Of a stretch of 54,550 nt of DNA, positions 1 to 9,052 are shown piece after piece (within the stretch, counting starts at the first letter, position 1; every line of letters begins with the position of its first letter). The position numbers were made by a program, and so were the translations under genes. The stretch comes from Kiloniella litopenaei (lineage in GTDB: Bacteria; Pseudomonadota; Alphaproteobacteria; Kiloniellales; Kiloniellaceae). The stretch spans positions 1-54,550 of the forward strand of contig NZ_LANI01000033.1 of the NCBI RefSeq assembly GCF_000982415.1, in the 5' to 3' direction. The notes beneath the pieces were generated by a model, which was not told the DNA's origin, ran no database searches, and was given only the letters and a program-made list of their open reading frames with translations.

Positions 1-137
1 TTCGTGAAGCTGCGAATACAACGGGTAATGCGGCTGAGCAGGTTCAGAACTCTGCAGCAGGTCTGGCAGAAGAAGCACAGCAGCTAGAGAACAAGGTTCA
101 CGAATTCCTCGGACGTCTGAGATCTGTGAACGAATAA
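1..137 (+). CDS. Methyl-accepting chemotaxis protein, C-terminal fragment
   Basis: Partial gene cut by the window start; the frame begins at base 3 and ends at TAA 135-137, leaving 44 residues. The sequence is Ala/Glu/Gln-rich and heptad-like and ends in VHEFLGRLRSVNE, which resembles the end of the cytoplasmic coiled coil of chemoreceptors (alphaproteobacterial MCPs often end in a K..EFL..VR pattern). A perfect hairpin with a T-run follows at 164-198, so this is the end of its transcript. The ligand-binding part lies outside the window. The MCP assignment is an inference from the tail alone; another long coiled-coil protein is possible. Confidence 0.7.
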   Translation, partial: REAANTTGNAAEQVQNSAAGLAEEAQQLENKVHEFLGRLRSVNE

Positions 138-163
138 CCATTTCAAACAAACTCAAGACCTAT

Positions 164-198
164 AAAGCCCGCAGTGAAGAATTCACTGCGGGCTTTTT
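164..198 (+). terminator. Rho-independent terminator after the MCP
   Basis: Perfect 15-bp inverted repeat AAAGCCCGCAGTGAA (164-178) and its complement (182-196) around a 3-nt loop, ending in a T-run (194-198). It separates the MCP transcript from the ABC importer downstream. Confidence 0.93.
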
Positions 199-410
199 GG
201 TGTTATCATAATTTACAAACTCTAATCTATATTAGTAAAAAAAATAACAACAACTTGAGATACTTTACTGCGCCCTATTGTTGTTGTTGGGAAACAAGAG
301 GATGATTTTGAGCATAACGGCGAAATAAAATTAACTGGCCGAAAAACAAATCGGTGCGATCCAGCACAAATGAACAGCATGAGTATACTTCTTGGGAGAC
401 GAATACTGTC
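199..410 (+). promoter_or_regulatory. Leader region of the ABC importer operon
   Basis: This AT-rich interval between the MCP terminator and the binding-protein start must hold the operon promoter, but I cannot pick convincing -35/-10 boxes. It contains a 9-bp inverted repeat AACAACAAC (245-253) and GTTGTTGTT (about 279-287) around a loop of roughly 25 nt, which could fold in the leader mRNA. GGGAGA at about 394-399 is the ribosome binding site that fixes the start at 411. Confidence 0.4.
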
Positions 411-1775
411 ATGACGAATACAACAAACAAATTTAAACTTTCACGTCGAAAGCTATTAACCAGTGCAGCAGCTGCAGGTGCAGGTGCTGCTGTTTTTAGC
501 GGAGGTTCACCCTATTCTTTCGTAAAAGGCGCTTATGCTGCTGATTTCCGGAACGATCCAGGTAACCAATCTTTTGTAAAGCTTGGCTTTAACGTTCCGC
601 AAACAGGGGCTTATGCCGACGAAGGTGCTGATGAACTCCGTGCTTATCAGCTGGCCGTAAAACACCTCAATGGTGAAGGTGACGGCGGAATGCTTAATAC
701 TATGAAGCCAAGCTCTCTTAAGGGGAATGGTATTCTTGGTAAGAAAGTTGAGTACGTTACCGGAGATACACAGACAAAGTCTGATGCAGCACGTGCTTCT
801 GCCAAGCGTATGATTGAAAAAGAAGGCGTGACCATGTTCTCTGGTGGGTCATCTTCTGGTGTGGCTATTGCTGTGCAATCTCTAGCTCAGGAAATGGGTG
901 TTATCTTTATGTGTGGGTTAACCCATTCAAATGATACAACCGGTAAAGATCGCCGTCGTTACGGTTTCCGTCACTTCTTTAATGCATATATGTCTGGTGC
1001 CGCACTTGGCCCTGTGTTGAAGGAAGAAATGGGAACAGAGCGCCGTGCCTATCACCTGACAGCTGATTATACTTGGGGCTGGAGTCAGGAAGAATCAATT
1101 AAGAACACAACCGAGGGTCTTGGCTGGGAAACTGTAAACACAGTGAAAACGCCAGTGGGAGCAGGTGATTTCTCTCAGTATATCACACCAGTTCTGAACA
1201 GTGGTGCTGATGTTCTTATCCTGAACCACTATGGTAAGGATATGGTCAACTCCTTGACACAGGCGGTTCAGTTCGGTCTGCGTGACAAGCAGGTAAATGG
1301 TAAGAACTTTGAAATTATCGTTCCACTATTCTCTCGCTTGATGGCGCAGGGTGCTGGTGAAAATATCAAAGGTATTCTGGGTTCTACAAACTGGAACTGG
1401 ACATTGCAGGACGCAGGGTCTCAGGCTTTTGTTAAGTCCTTTGGTCAAGAATACGGTTTCCCGCCTTCGCAGGCTGCTCATACGTGTTATGTGCAGACCC
1501 TGCTTTATGCAAATGCCTGTGAGATGGCTGGAACATTCTATCCGCCAGAAGTTATTAAATCACTTGAAGATTTTGAGTTTGACGGCATGGGGAATGGTCC
1601 AACTCTTTATCGCGGAGAAGATCACCAGTGCTTCAAAGATGTTCTGGTTGTGCGTGGTAATGCGAACCCATCGACACAATTTGATCTGCTTGAAATCGTT
1701 AAAGAGGTTCCACGTTCTCAGGTTGAGTATGATGCCTCCATCTTTGGTGGCGAACTCGGCCCTTACGAGGTCTAA
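411..1775 (+). CDS. Branched-chain amino acid-type ABC transporter substrate-binding protein, Tat-exported
   Basis: Periplasmic binding protein of the Peripla_BP_6 (LivJ/LivK-like) family, 454 aa, the first gene of a five-gene importer operon. The N-terminus has the twin-arginine motif SRRKLL at residues 10-15 followed by an Ala/Gly-rich hydrophobic stretch and an AYAA cleavage region near residue 43, so it is probably exported folded by Tat. The mature protein opens with VKLGFNVPQTGAYADEG, the usual ligand-loop region of this family. The ATG at 411 is preferred over an in-frame GTG at 354 because it has a GGGAGA ribosome site and places the Tat motif at the usual distance. The substrate is unknown; amino acids, urea/amides or other small polar solutes are all imported by such systems. 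A hairpin follows before the permease gene. Confidence 0.9.
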   Translation: MTNTTNKFKLSRRKLLTSAAAAGAGAAVFSGGSPYSFVKGAYAADFRNDPGNQSFVKLGFNVPQTGAYADEGADELRAYQLAVKHLNGEGDGGMLNTMKPSSLKGNGILGKKVEYVTGDTQTKSDAARASAKRMIEKEGVTMFSGGSSSGVAIAVQSLAQEMGVIFMCGLTHSNDTTGKDRRRYGFRHFFNAYMSGAALGPVLKEEMGTERRAYHLTADYTWGWSQEESIKNTTEGLGWETVNTVKTPVGAGDFSQYITPVLNSGADVLILNHYGKDMVNSLTQAVQFGLRDKQVNGKNFEIIVPLFSRLMAQGAGENIKGILGSTNWNWTLQDAGSQAFVKSFGQEYGFPPSQAAHTCYVQTLLYANACEMAGTFYPPEVIKSLEDFEFDGMGNGPTLYRGEDHQCFKDVLVVRGNANPSTQFDLLEIVKEVPRSQVEYDASIFGGELGPYEV

Positions 1776-1790
1776 TCCCTTGGTATTAAA

Positions 1791-1816
1791 TCTGGCCGCT
1801 CTTATGAGCGGCCAGA
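1791..1816 (+). promoter_or_regulatory. Intercistronic hairpin between binding protein and permease genes
   Basis: Perfect 11-bp inverted repeat TCTGGCCGCTC / GAGCGGCCAGA with a TTAT tetraloop and no T-run behind it. It lies 15 bases after the binding-protein stop and about 100 bases before the permease start. A stable hairpin without a terminator tail fits an mRNA-stabilising or attenuating element that keeps the binding protein more abundant than the membrane subunits. Confidence 0.75.
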
Positions 1817-1913
1817 ATTGTAATTTATGTCGGTTCTGATTAAGTGTCGGAACGCGTAACTCTTTAAAAAATTTATGTTTTAAAAGAGAAAAAACAGCAG
1901 CGAAAATAGAACG

Positions 1914-2930
1914 ATGGATGCATTTATATTGCAAGTCCTGAATGGCTTGGATAAGGGCGGGTCTTATGCTCTTATTGCCTTGGGATTAACACTGATTTTC
2001 GGCACACTCGGGGTGGTAAACTTTGCACATGGTGCATTGTTTATGCTTGGGGCATTTTGCGCCGTAACTCTTAAAAAAATTCTGACCATATCCAAACAGG
2101 TCAAAGATGAAAGTATTACCTTCTTTGATGCCTATAAAGAAGTGCCATACCTAGAGCTTTGGTTCGGAGAAACGGGAACGTTACTGATTGACTACGCAGT
2201 TCCTTTGTCAATTCTACTCGCGATACCAGTGATGCTTTTGGTTGGTTTGGCTATGGAGCGTGGATTAATCAGATTTTTCTATAAACGCACCCATGCAGAA
2301 CAAATCCTGGTCACCTTTGGTTTGGCTATTGTTCTGCAGGAAATTGTTAAAGCCTTTTTTGGCGCCAACCCTGTTCCAATGCCACCACCAGAATTACTTA
2401 CCGGCTCTGCCGATATAGGGGCTATGTTGGGGTTAGGAGATTCTGTCATCTATCCTTGGTGGCGTTTGACGTATCTTTTATTTGCTGGAATCGTTATTGC
2501 TGCAGTGTTCTGTTTCTTGCAATTTACAACCTTTGGCATGGTCGTACGAGCCGGAATGCAGGACCGTGAAACTGTTGGTTTATTAGGGATCAATATTGAA
2601 CGCAGATTCACAATTGTCTTTGGTATTGCGGCTGTTGTGTCTGGCTTGGCGGGTGTAATGTACACCCCGATTGTCCCACCCGACTATCATCTTGGTATGG
2701 ATTTTCTTGTACTTTCCTTTGTTGTTGTTGTTGTTGGTGGCATGGGATCTCTTGGAGGTGCCGTAACAGCTGGCTTCCTGTTGGGGATTTTACAATCATT
2801 TGCTTCTATGAACGAAGTGAAAGAAATTCTTCCTGGTATTGATCAAATAATAATATTCCTTGTTGCGGTTGTCATTCTTCTGGTTCGTCCAAGAGGATTG
2901 ATGGGGCGCAAAGGCGTGATGGAGTCCTAA
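1914..2930 (+). CDS. livH: Branched-chain amino acid-type ABC transporter permease (LivH-like)
   Basis: Inner-membrane permease, 338 aa, of the BPD_transp_2 family. The N-terminus reads [32 protein letters not shown], the LivH signature in which the conserved NFAHG loop follows TM1. Several hydrophobic helices follow, with the family loop [16 protein letters not shown] at about residues 212-227 and a C-terminal membrane segment ending in [12 protein letters not shown]. It pairs with the LivM-like protein encoded 4 bases downstream to form the membrane channel energised by the two ATPases. The symbol describes family position, not proven leucine transport. Confidence 0.92.
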   Translation: MDAFILQVLNGLDKGGSYALIALGLTLIFGTLGVVNFAHGALFMLGAFCAVTLKKILTISKQVKDESITFFDAYKEVPYLELWFGETGTLLIDYAVPLSILLAIPVMLLVGLAMERGLIRFFYKRTHAEQILVTFGLAIVLQEIVKAFFGANPVPMPPPELLTGSADIGAMLGLGDSVIYPWWRLTYLLFAGIVIAAVFCFLQFTTFGMVVRAGMQDRETVGLLGINIERRFTIVFGIAAVVSGLAGVMYTPIVPPDYHLGMDFLVLSFVVVVVGGMGSLGGAVTAGFLLGILQSFASMNEVKEILPGIDQIIIFLVAVVILLVRPRGLMGRKGVMES

Positions 2931-2934
2931 TACA

Positions 2935-4095
2935 ATGATTACTGCTACGCCTCGTAAAGATTTATTGCTTATGGGTATTTTTACCCTCGCAGTTCTCACT
3001 ATGCCAATTTGGTTAGCACCTATTGGGGCAAGCTATCCGGATTTGCTACAACGTTTTGCAATCTTTGGTATTTTTGCAATTGGTTTTAACATTCTCTTTG
3101 GCTTAACGGGCTATCTCTCGTTTGGACACGCCGCTTTCTTGGGCGTGGGTTCTTACACTGCGGTTTGGTCCTTCAAGTTGCTAAGTATGAGTGTGGTCCC
3201 GGCGATCATTTTTGGAGTGATTACCTCTGGATTGTTTGCAGTGGTTATTGGTTACATCAGCTTGCGTCGTTCAGGAATTTATTTCTCTATCCTGACACTT
3301 GCTTTTGCCCAAATGTCCTACAATCTGGCTTATTCCGTTCTGACCCCGATTACCAATGGTGAAACGGGCCTACAGTTGGCTCTGGACGATCCTCGTTCAC
3401 TCGACAACCTGGTTGGTGTTGCTGCAACACAAGGTATTCCGCCGACCAACTTCTTTGGTATGGAGATGAGTGGTTATCCCGGCTTTTACTTCTGTGCCGT
3501 TCTGATGATCATAGGATTTTATATCTCAATGCGGATTTTCCGTTCTCCTTTTGGCATGATGCTAAAAGCGGTGAAATCGAACTCTAACCGTATGAGCTAT
3601 ACTGGCCTGAATATGCGTCCTTATACGCTTACTGCCTTTGTTATTTCTGGTATGTATGCGGGTCTTGCCGGGTCTCTTATGGCTGTAACAGATCCGCTTG
3701 CAGGTGCTGAACGCATGCAATGGACTGCCTCTGGTGAGGTGGTGCTTATGACCATCTTGGGTGGTGTAGGTACGCTGATCGGTCCTGTTATCGGTGCTGG
3801 TGTGATCAAATATTTTGAAAACATCTTTTCAGCAATTAACGAAAACGTTCTGCATGGTATTTTCAGCTTTCTGCCTGAATTCCTTCAAGACGGTGTTGTT
3901 GCTGTGCTGAGCCTATTTGTTGGCGAAGGCTGGCATCTGACACTGGGTATGCTCTTTATGTTAATTGTGATCTTCCTGCCGGGTGGTATGGTCGAAGGTT
4001 TCAGCCGTATTTATCAGCGGATACGAAACCGTAACAATAAAAACAATGGTACAGCCGATCCTGTTGGCTCTACTCATGTTCAACCTGGTGAATAG
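2935..4095 (+). CDS. livM: Branched-chain amino acid-type ABC transporter permease (LivM-like)
   Basis: Second membrane subunit, 386 aa. It has the LivM hallmark [26 protein letters not shown] around residues 38-63 and the cytoplasmic coupling loop with [20 protein letters not shown] near residues 201-220. The polar C-terminal tail (about residues 362-386, Asn/Gly-rich) is not part of the core fold. It starts 4 bases after the LivH-like stop and ends 12 bases before the LivG-like ATPase, so the operon is tightly coupled. Confidence 0.92.
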   Translation: MITATPRKDLLLMGIFTLAVLTMPIWLAPIGASYPDLLQRFAIFGIFAIGFNILFGLTGYLSFGHAAFLGVGSYTAVWSFKLLSMSVVPAIIFGVITSGLFAVVIGYISLRRSGIYFSILTLAFAQMSYNLAYSVLTPITNGETGLQLALDDPRSLDNLVGVAATQGIPPTNFFGMEMSGYPGFYFCAVLMIIGFYISMRIFRSPFGMMLKAVKSNSNRMSYTGLNMRPYTLTAFVISGMYAGLAGSLMAVTDPLAGAERMQWTASGEVVLMTILGGVGTLIGPVIGAGVIKYFENIFSAINENVLHGIFSFLPEFLQDGVVAVLSLFVGEGWHLTLGMLFMLIVIFLPGGMVEGFSRIYQRIRNRNNKNNGTADPVGSTHVQPGE

Positions 4096-4107
4096 AGAGA
4101 TAATATT

Positions 4108-4863
4108 ATGGGTATTCTTGAAGTTCGCGATGTGAACAAGAGCTTTGGTGGCCTGAAGGCCCTCAATAAAGTAGAACTGGACGTAGAGGAAGGCTCTGTG
4201 CATGCCATCATTGGTCCAAACGGAGCCGGAAAATCGACCTTTCTAAACTGTTTGGTTGGGTTGCTCATTCCAGATAGTGGTAGCGTAAGTTTCAATGGAA
4301 ACTCACTATTGGGGATTAAACCACACGAAATTAATCAAGCTGGTGTTTCCCGTGTTTTTCAGACGCCAGAAATCTTTGGTGACCTGACTTTGTTGGATAA
4401 CGTGGTCATTCCAACTTTGGCTTCTCGGGATGGAGCCTTCAAGTTTAATGGTTGGAAGCGTGCAGATCAGGACAGTGAAACCATCGGGCGTGCAGAACAT
4501 ATGCTCGAAGATGTAGGCTTGATCGATAAACGCAATATGCATGCTGGTAGCCTTTCTCGTGGTGACAAGCGCCGATTGGAACTTGCAATGTGTCTGGTCC
4601 AAAACCCTAAGTTACTTTTGCTGGATGAGCCTACGGCCGGTATGTCACGCGCTGATACAAATAATACAATTGATCTTCTCAAACGTATTGGAGAAAGAGG
4701 AATCACCAAAGTGATTATCGAACACGATATGCACGTGGTCTTTTCCCTCGCTGACAAGGTGAGTGTCATGGCACAGGGAACTGTTATTGCTGAAGGAACA
4801 CCAGAGGGTATTAAGGGAGATCCTCGTGTTCAAGAAGCTTATCTTGGGGGGGCGCATTTATGA
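4108..4863 (+). CDS. livG: ABC transporter ATP-binding protein (LivG-like)
   Basis: Cytoplasmic ATPase, 251 aa. Walker A is GPNGAGKST at about residues 36-44, the signature loop is the divergent LSRGDKRRLE at about 148-157, and Walker B is LLLLDEPTAG. The H-loop sits in IIEHDMHVV, and the BCA_ABC_TP_C-type tail ends in RVQEAYLGG, typical of LivG. It overlaps the next ATPase gene by 4 bases (ATGA), implying translational coupling. The signature loop has SRGDK where LSGGQ is canonical; LivG proteins often vary here (LSYGQQR). Confidence 0.93.
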   Translation: MGILEVRDVNKSFGGLKALNKVELDVEEGSVHAIIGPNGAGKSTFLNCLVGLLIPDSGSVSFNGNSLLGIKPHEINQAGVSRVFQTPEIFGDLTLLDNVVIPTLASRDGAFKFNGWKRADQDSETIGRAEHMLEDVGLIDKRNMHAGSLSRGDKRRLELAMCLVQNPKLLLLDEPTAGMSRADTNNTIDLLKRIGERGITKVIIEHDMHVVFSLADKVSVMAQGTVIAEGTPEGIKGDPRVQEAYLGGAHL

Positions 4864-5603
4864 GCCGTATGCAACCGATTAAAAGTGAAGGAACGGCTCC
4901 GGCCTATTTTTCGGCACATGATCTTCACGCTTATTATGGTGAAAGTTATATTGTTCAGGGCGTAAGCTTTGATATTCGTGAAGGTGAAATCCTCGCCCTG
5001 TTAGGTCGAAATGGTGCGGGTAAAACATCCACTCTTCGGGCGATTGCACGGGCTGTTGATCCCGTTCTGACACAAGGGGAAGTGTGGCTTGACCATAAGC
5101 CATTGCACCGGATGAAGGATTTTGAAGCGGCTCAAAATGGTGTTGCACTTGTACCTGAAGATCGTCGCATTATCCCGGGGCTTACCGTCCAGGAAAATCT
5201 TGAACTTGCGCAAATTGCAGAACCTATTGGTTGGTCGATAGAGCGACTTTATCAGCATTTTCCTCGTTTAGCAGAGCGCCGCGATCAAGAGGGGATTACA
5301 ATGTCCGGTGGAGAGCAACAGATGCTTGCTGTCGCGCGGGCGCTTGCTCGGGATGTAAAACTGTTGTTGCTTGACGAGCCATATGAGGGACTTGCCCCTG
5401 TGATTGTTCATGAAATTGAATCAATTTTGCAGGAAATCAAAACACACGGTATTACGACAATTATCGTGGAGCAGAATGCGATCGCAGCACTACATCTGGC
5501 TGATCGTGCTATTATTTTGGATATGGGACAGGTTGTGTTTGATGGTACAGCCCAAGAGGTTCTGGACAACGAAGAACTTCGACAGGAATATCTGGCAATT
5601 TAA
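4860..5603 (+). CDS. livF: ABC transporter ATP-binding protein (LivF-like)
   Basis: Second ATPase of the importer, 247 aa. Motifs seen are Walker A GRNGAGKTS (about residues 43-51), the LivF-type PEDRRIIPGLTVQENL block, signature MSGGEQQMLA, Walker B LLLLDEPYEGLAP and the switch histidine replaced by Q in IIVEQNA, which is normal for LivF. The C-terminus LRQEYLAI is also typical. It forms a heterodimer with the LivG-like subunit. A strong terminator follows at 5634, closing the operon. Confidence 0.93.
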   Translation: MSRMQPIKSEGTAPAYFSAHDLHAYYGESYIVQGVSFDIREGEILALLGRNGAGKTSTLRAIARAVDPVLTQGEVWLDHKPLHRMKDFEAAQNGVALVPEDRRIIPGLTVQENLELAQIAEPIGWSIERLYQHFPRLAERRDQEGITMSGGEQQMLAVARALARDVKLLLLDEPYEGLAPVIVHEIESILQEIKTHGITTIIVEQNAIAALHLADRAIILDMGQVVFDGTAQEVLDNEELRQEYLAI

Positions 5604-5633
5604 AAACACTAAAAGCCAGCGTATATATAACTT

Positions 5634-5662
5634 AGGGACAGCTTTGTGGCTGTCCCTTTTTC
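5634..5662 (+). terminator. Rho-independent terminator of the liv-type operon
   Basis: Nine-bp perfect stem AGGGACAGC / GCTGTCCCT with a 6-nt loop followed by TTTTTCT, 31 bases after the LivF-like stop codon. Confidence 0.93.
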
Positions 5663-5751
5663 TATGAGAAAAAATGTAAAATATCTATTCAATAAAACAG
5701 GGTGTTTGAGTTAAAAGATAAGTCGGATTTGATATTTCCGGAGGGGATCCT

Positions 5752-6387
5752 ATGGATGAATTACTAGCCATCGCGAGTATTGTCGGTGTTGTCATTATTG
5801 GGGCAATGACACCTGGACCAAGCTTTATTGTTGTGGCCCAGATCTCTTTGGTAAATTCACGCTCTCATGGAATAGCAGCGTCTATTGGAATGGGGCTTGG
5901 GGCTCTTGTTTTTGCCAGCCTGGCTCTTCTTGGATTGCATCTCGTTTTCATGCAGGTTGTTTGGTTGTATGTTACCTTTAAAATCTTTGGTGGGATTTAC
6001 CTGCTTTATCTCGGCGTAAAAATTTGGCGAGGAGCCAAAAATAAATTAATTCCCGAGGAAGAGGGGATAGCCAAACCACAAACTGGCCAAAGTCTTACGC
6101 GTTCCTTTTATACTGCCTTTATGACCCAGATCAGCAATCCGAAAGCGGCCCTTATCTATAGCGGGGTGTTTGCTGTGTTCATGCCGGCCGACACCTCTTC
6201 TTGGTTTTCCGCGGTTTTATTGCCGTCTTTGCTTATTGTCGAGACGGGATGGTATGCGCTGGTGGCCTGTGCTCTTTCAGCCAAAGCGTCACGCCAAGTA
6301 TATCTTAAATCAAAAAGCTGGATCGATCGTATCGCAGGTGGTTTGATGGGGGCGTTGGGAATAAAACTTCTTACATCAAATGCTTAA
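5752..6387 (+). CDS. LysE/RhtB family amino acid exporter
   Basis: Inner-membrane exporter of 211 aa, the usual size of the family. The N-terminal motif GAMTPGPSFIVV at about residues 19-30 is the LysE/RhtB signature, and the following segment with GIAASIGMGLGALVF matches TM2. The middle block TAFMTQISNPKAALIYSGVF carries the conserved NPK. About six membrane helices are visible. A strong ribosome site (GGAGGGG, about 7 bases upstream) fixes the start. It stands alone after the liv-type terminator. The substrate cannot be told from sequence; homoserine, threonine or lysine are known for relatives. Confidence 0.93.
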   Translation: MDELLAIASIVGVVIIGAMTPGPSFIVVAQISLVNSRSHGIAASIGMGLGALVFASLALLGLHLVFMQVVWLYVTFKIFGGIYLLYLGVKIWRGAKNKLIPEEEGIAKPQTGQSLTRSFYTAFMTQISNPKAALIYSGVFAVFMPADTSSWFSAVLLPSLLIVETGWYALVACALSAKASRQVYLKSKSWIDRIAGGLMGALGIKLLTSNA

Positions 6388-6471
6388 AGAAAGACTTTAA
6401 TGTATTTGTGAAAATACCTATGTGTGTAATGCTAAGCTTTAAGTATAGATTGATACAGGGCGAAAAGAGAC

Positions 6472-7248
6472 ATGGTTGAACGAAAACCTGACCCGTTTGA
6501 AAAAAATGCAAATAATGGGGAAGGGGGCAAACCACCGAGAGGGGGGATTTCTGGCTTTTGGCTCTTTATCATTCTCATCGTGCTGACGGGTTTGGGGATA
6601 TTTTTTCTGGCAGATCGCTTTCCCGGATCCCTTAGTAATGACGATGATCAGATAGATTTCGTGCGAAGTCTTGCCATTTTACTGATGATTATGTCTTCCA
6701 TACTTGGTGTTGGACGCCTTAGGAAATCTGATTTACCAAAATATTTGCGCGATATCGGGCTGTGGGCCGTCATTTTTGCTGTTCTCTTTGTGGGCTATAG
6801 CTATCGCGACATTTTCGAAAATGTATGGAACCGAGTGTCCAACAATCTTGTTCCCGGTCAAGCTTATACGAACCATGTTGGAGATCTTGAATTTACCCGT
6901 GCCAGTGATGGGCATTTTTATATAGAAGTCTCTGTTAATAATGAGCGTGTTAAGTTTCTTGTTGATACAGGTGCTAGTTCAATTGTTTTAAGTCCAGCGG
7001 ATGCACAACAGTTGGGATTTGATTTTGACAAACTGACTTTTAATCGGATTTTTGAGACAGCAAACGGCACCGGGAGAGGGGCCTCGACCCGGGTTTCTCG
7101 AATGACATTGGGCGAGCGAGAGTTTCAGGACGTGCGGGTTTCTATTAACCAGGCACCAATGTCCATATCTCTGCTTGGTATGGCGTTTTTAGAGCGGTTC
7201 CCCAGTTTTGAGTTTCGTGGCGATAAGCTTATTCTTCGTTCCCGATAA
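6472..7248 (+). CDS. Membrane-anchored retropepsin-like aspartic protease (TIGR02281 type)
   Basis: 258 aa. The N-terminal half has about three hydrophobic segments (residues roughly 24-45, 64-80 and 90-108), and the C-terminal half is a single retropepsin-like domain with the catalytic motif FLVDTGASSIVLS, catalytic Asp at about residue 165. The second family block is ISLLGMAFLERFPSFEF near the C-terminus. Single-domain proteases of this kind dimerise to form the active site. Position relative to the membrane suggests the domain faces the periplasm, but this is inferred. No operon partner: the next gene is convergent. Confidence 0.88.
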   Translation: MVERKPDPFEKNANNGEGGKPPRGGISGFWLFIILIVLTGLGIFFLADRFPGSLSNDDDQIDFVRSLAILLMIMSSILGVGRLRKSDLPKYLRDIGLWAVIFAVLFVGYSYRDIFENVWNRVSNNLVPGQAYTNHVGDLEFTRASDGHFYIEVSVNNERVKFLVDTGASSIVLSPADAQQLGFDFDKLTFNRIFETANGTGRGASTRVSRMTLGEREFQDVRVSINQAPMSISLLGMAFLERFPSFEFRGDKLILRSR

Positions 7249-7274
7249 GGTGTGCGACACGGTCGATCAGGGTT

Positions 7275-7850
7275 TTAAGCAAATTTGCTATGGTAATCTT
7301 CCCGAACTGGCTTCAACACTGTAATGGTGTCTTCCTCTAGAAAGCCTTGTTCTATTAGGCCATTAATGGCTTCTTGTGGAATTGCAGGAGCTTCAGCATC
7401 AACAGATTCCCATTCCCAATGGTTATGTTGAAAAATCAGGCGGCCTTTACCTGACCAATAGTAATCCAGAATGGCTTTTTCAGCCTGTTCCATCTCTTGC
7501 CAGTCAAAGCCATATATCTGGTGGTGGATTTTTATGCCGGCTTTGGCTGATTCTCTGAGCATACAGCTCGCACCGGGGCTTTTACCATCCCACAAAAGTA
7601 TCAGTCCGTCGGCATAGTTTGCCATTTGCCGGTTTCTAAGTTCTCCGGCTTCCCGGCCATATTTTACCCAGTCGGCATGAAGTACTTTTTTAGGGATATC
7701 GTTTTGTTCTGCCCATTGCTCGCCCAAGGTATCGACCCCGCGACAGCCACCGGATACGACCTCGTCAATGGGCCAATTGACACTTTCCACAAAGCTTTCA
7801 AGAGCATCATAATCATTAATGGTGCGTGAACCGGCAATAATTACTTTCAT
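7275..7850 (-). CDS. DUF2493 / YspA-type SLOG-fold protein
   Basis: 191 aa. The N-terminal domain (residues 1-110) starts MKVIIAGSRTI and includes VVSGGCRGVDTLGEQWAEQ and GREAGELRNRQMANYADGLILLWDG, which are the conserved blocks of the DUF2493 nucleotide-binding Rossmann-like (SLOG superfamily) family. A C-terminal extension of roughly 70 residues (acidic and Trp-rich) has no match I recognise. The ATG at 7850 is chosen over an upstream extension because an AAAGG site lies just upstream and the domain begins there. Family members are often phage- or plasmid-associated, but no mobile genes are nearby. Molecular role unknown. Confidence 0.82.
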   Translation of the reverse strand: MKVIIAGSRTINDYDALESFVESVNWPIDEVVSGGCRGVDTLGEQWAEQNDIPKKVLHADWVKYGREAGELRNRQMANYADGLILLWDGKSPGASCMLRESAKAGIKIHHQIYGFDWQEMEQAEKAILDYYWSGKGRLIFQHNHWEWESVDAEAPAIPQEAINGLIEQGFLEEDTITVLKPVREDYHSKFA

Positions 7851-8053
7851 AATAAAACCTTTGCTTGGGGAGGGGGAAGAAAGTAGTAGCACTTTACCTT
7901 TTACAGTAGGTCTAAATAAACGTGGGAAATTGACGCAGTTGATAGAAACCGCAAGCTCTTAGATTTTATATAGCGGACTTACGCATAACTAATCTGATTT
8001 AGTTATAGTATTTGTCGCTTTCGATAAAAATTCATTAATATCTCTCGCGTAAC

Positions 8054-8902
8054 ATGTGTATATGTCTATGTTGCCGGATATTATTTAAAAAACGTCTTAT
8101 CAGTGGAGTTTGTCGTATAAGAAGTCTATTGCCCGGTATCTTCTGTATTGTTTGGTTTTGTAGTGCTTTTGCAAGGATCGTGACTGCAGAGGAACGGTTT
8201 TCACTGTCCGGAAACTACGTTTTTGCTATTGGTGCCGAAGATTATCCGCCCTATGAGTTCATTGAAAACGGAGAGTTAACAGGCTTTCATATTGAACTCA
8301 TTCAGGCTGTTGCCCAAAAAAATAATTTGATAATAACTTTCGAACGTTATCCCTTTAAGCGCGCCCAGCAAATGCTGAGAACCGGAAAAATCGATGCCTT
8401 TACCTATTACGGGTGGACGGCTGAACGTGAAAAAGATACGCGCTATTTGTTTGGTAACATACTTCACATAGCTAAAATTGTTTATGTGGTTCCTAAATCA
8501 CGGGAAAATGAAATAGCTTTTACAGGTAATCTCGAATTACTCAGGGATTACCGCATTGTGACCCAGGCGGGTTTTTCTTACGGATATGAATTTGACAATG
8601 CTGATTACCTCAAAAAGTATGCAGCGCCGACACTCAATGGATTAAAAGATCTACTGCTTAATGGTCGCGGTGATCTGGGTATTGTCTATCTCAGCGATTT
8701 TTATTCTGCCTATAAAGATACAGATATTCTGGACAAATTTACGATCATCGATCCACCAGTGCTGGAACGCCCAATGTATATTGGTTTTTCCAAAAAGGCC
8801 GAGAAGGATAATATCAGTGTCTTTTTTGCCGAGAAGATGCTGGAATTTAAAGCGACCGAAGCCTATGAAGCTTTGTACAATAAATATTTCCCAACAGATT
8901 AA
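8054..8902 (+). CDS. Orphan periplasmic solute-binding protein, SBP family 3
   Basis: Up to 282 aa. After an N-terminal hydrophobic export segment (residues about 22-45, with a likely cut near VTAEE), the mature part reads FAIGAEDYPPYEFIENGELTGFHIELIQAV, the start of the bacterial extracellular solute-binding family 3 (amino-acid-binding) fold, and KIDAFTYYGWTAERE. There is no permease or ATPase gene beside it. The Cys/Arg-rich extreme N-terminus suggests the real start may be downstream (for instance a TTG near residue 26); no good ribosome site marks the ATG at 8054. Such orphan proteins can serve as sensors or feed remote permeases. Confidence 0.82.
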   Translation: MCICLCCRILFKKRLISGVCRIRSLLPGIFCIVWFCSAFARIVTAEERFSLSGNYVFAIGAEDYPPYEFIENGELTGFHIELIQAVAQKNNLIITFERYPFKRAQQMLRTGKIDAFTYYGWTAEREKDTRYLFGNILHIAKIVYVVPKSRENEIAFTGNLELLRDYRIVTQAGFSYGYEFDNADYLKKYAAPTLNGLKDLLLNGRGDLGIVYLSDFYSAYKDTDILDKFTIIDPPVLERPMYIGFSKKAEKDNISVFFAEKMLEFKATEAYEALYNKYFPTD

Positions 8903-8972
8903 AGCATCTCAGATCATATTATTTATAATTATTTATGCAACATTTTCCATAATATAAATTATGCGAATATGC

Positions 8973-9035
8973 TACTGACCTTCGTTTTATTAAGGAGTTA
9001 GAAAATCTATGTGGTGTCTGGGACGAAGGTTAGTA
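8973..9035. repeat. Long inverted repeat between converging genes
   Basis: Arms TACTGACCTTCGT (8973-8985) and ACGAAGGTTAGTA (9023-9035) match over 13 bp with one G-T type mismatch, around a 37-nt loop. The loop contains AAGGAG (8992-8997) and an ATG at 9009 opening a 10-codon frame ending at TAG 9039-9041. It lies downstream of the convergent binding-protein and trkH genes and may act as a transcript-end structure; no T-run is adjacent. Confidence 0.5.
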
Positions 9036-9052
9036 TATTAGATTTACAAGAT

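Noticed and set aside
1351-1934. Two frames of 124-162 codons overlapping the 3' end of the liv-type binding protein gene
   Set aside because: Both are out-of-frame or antisense to a clearly coding sequence and show no family features.
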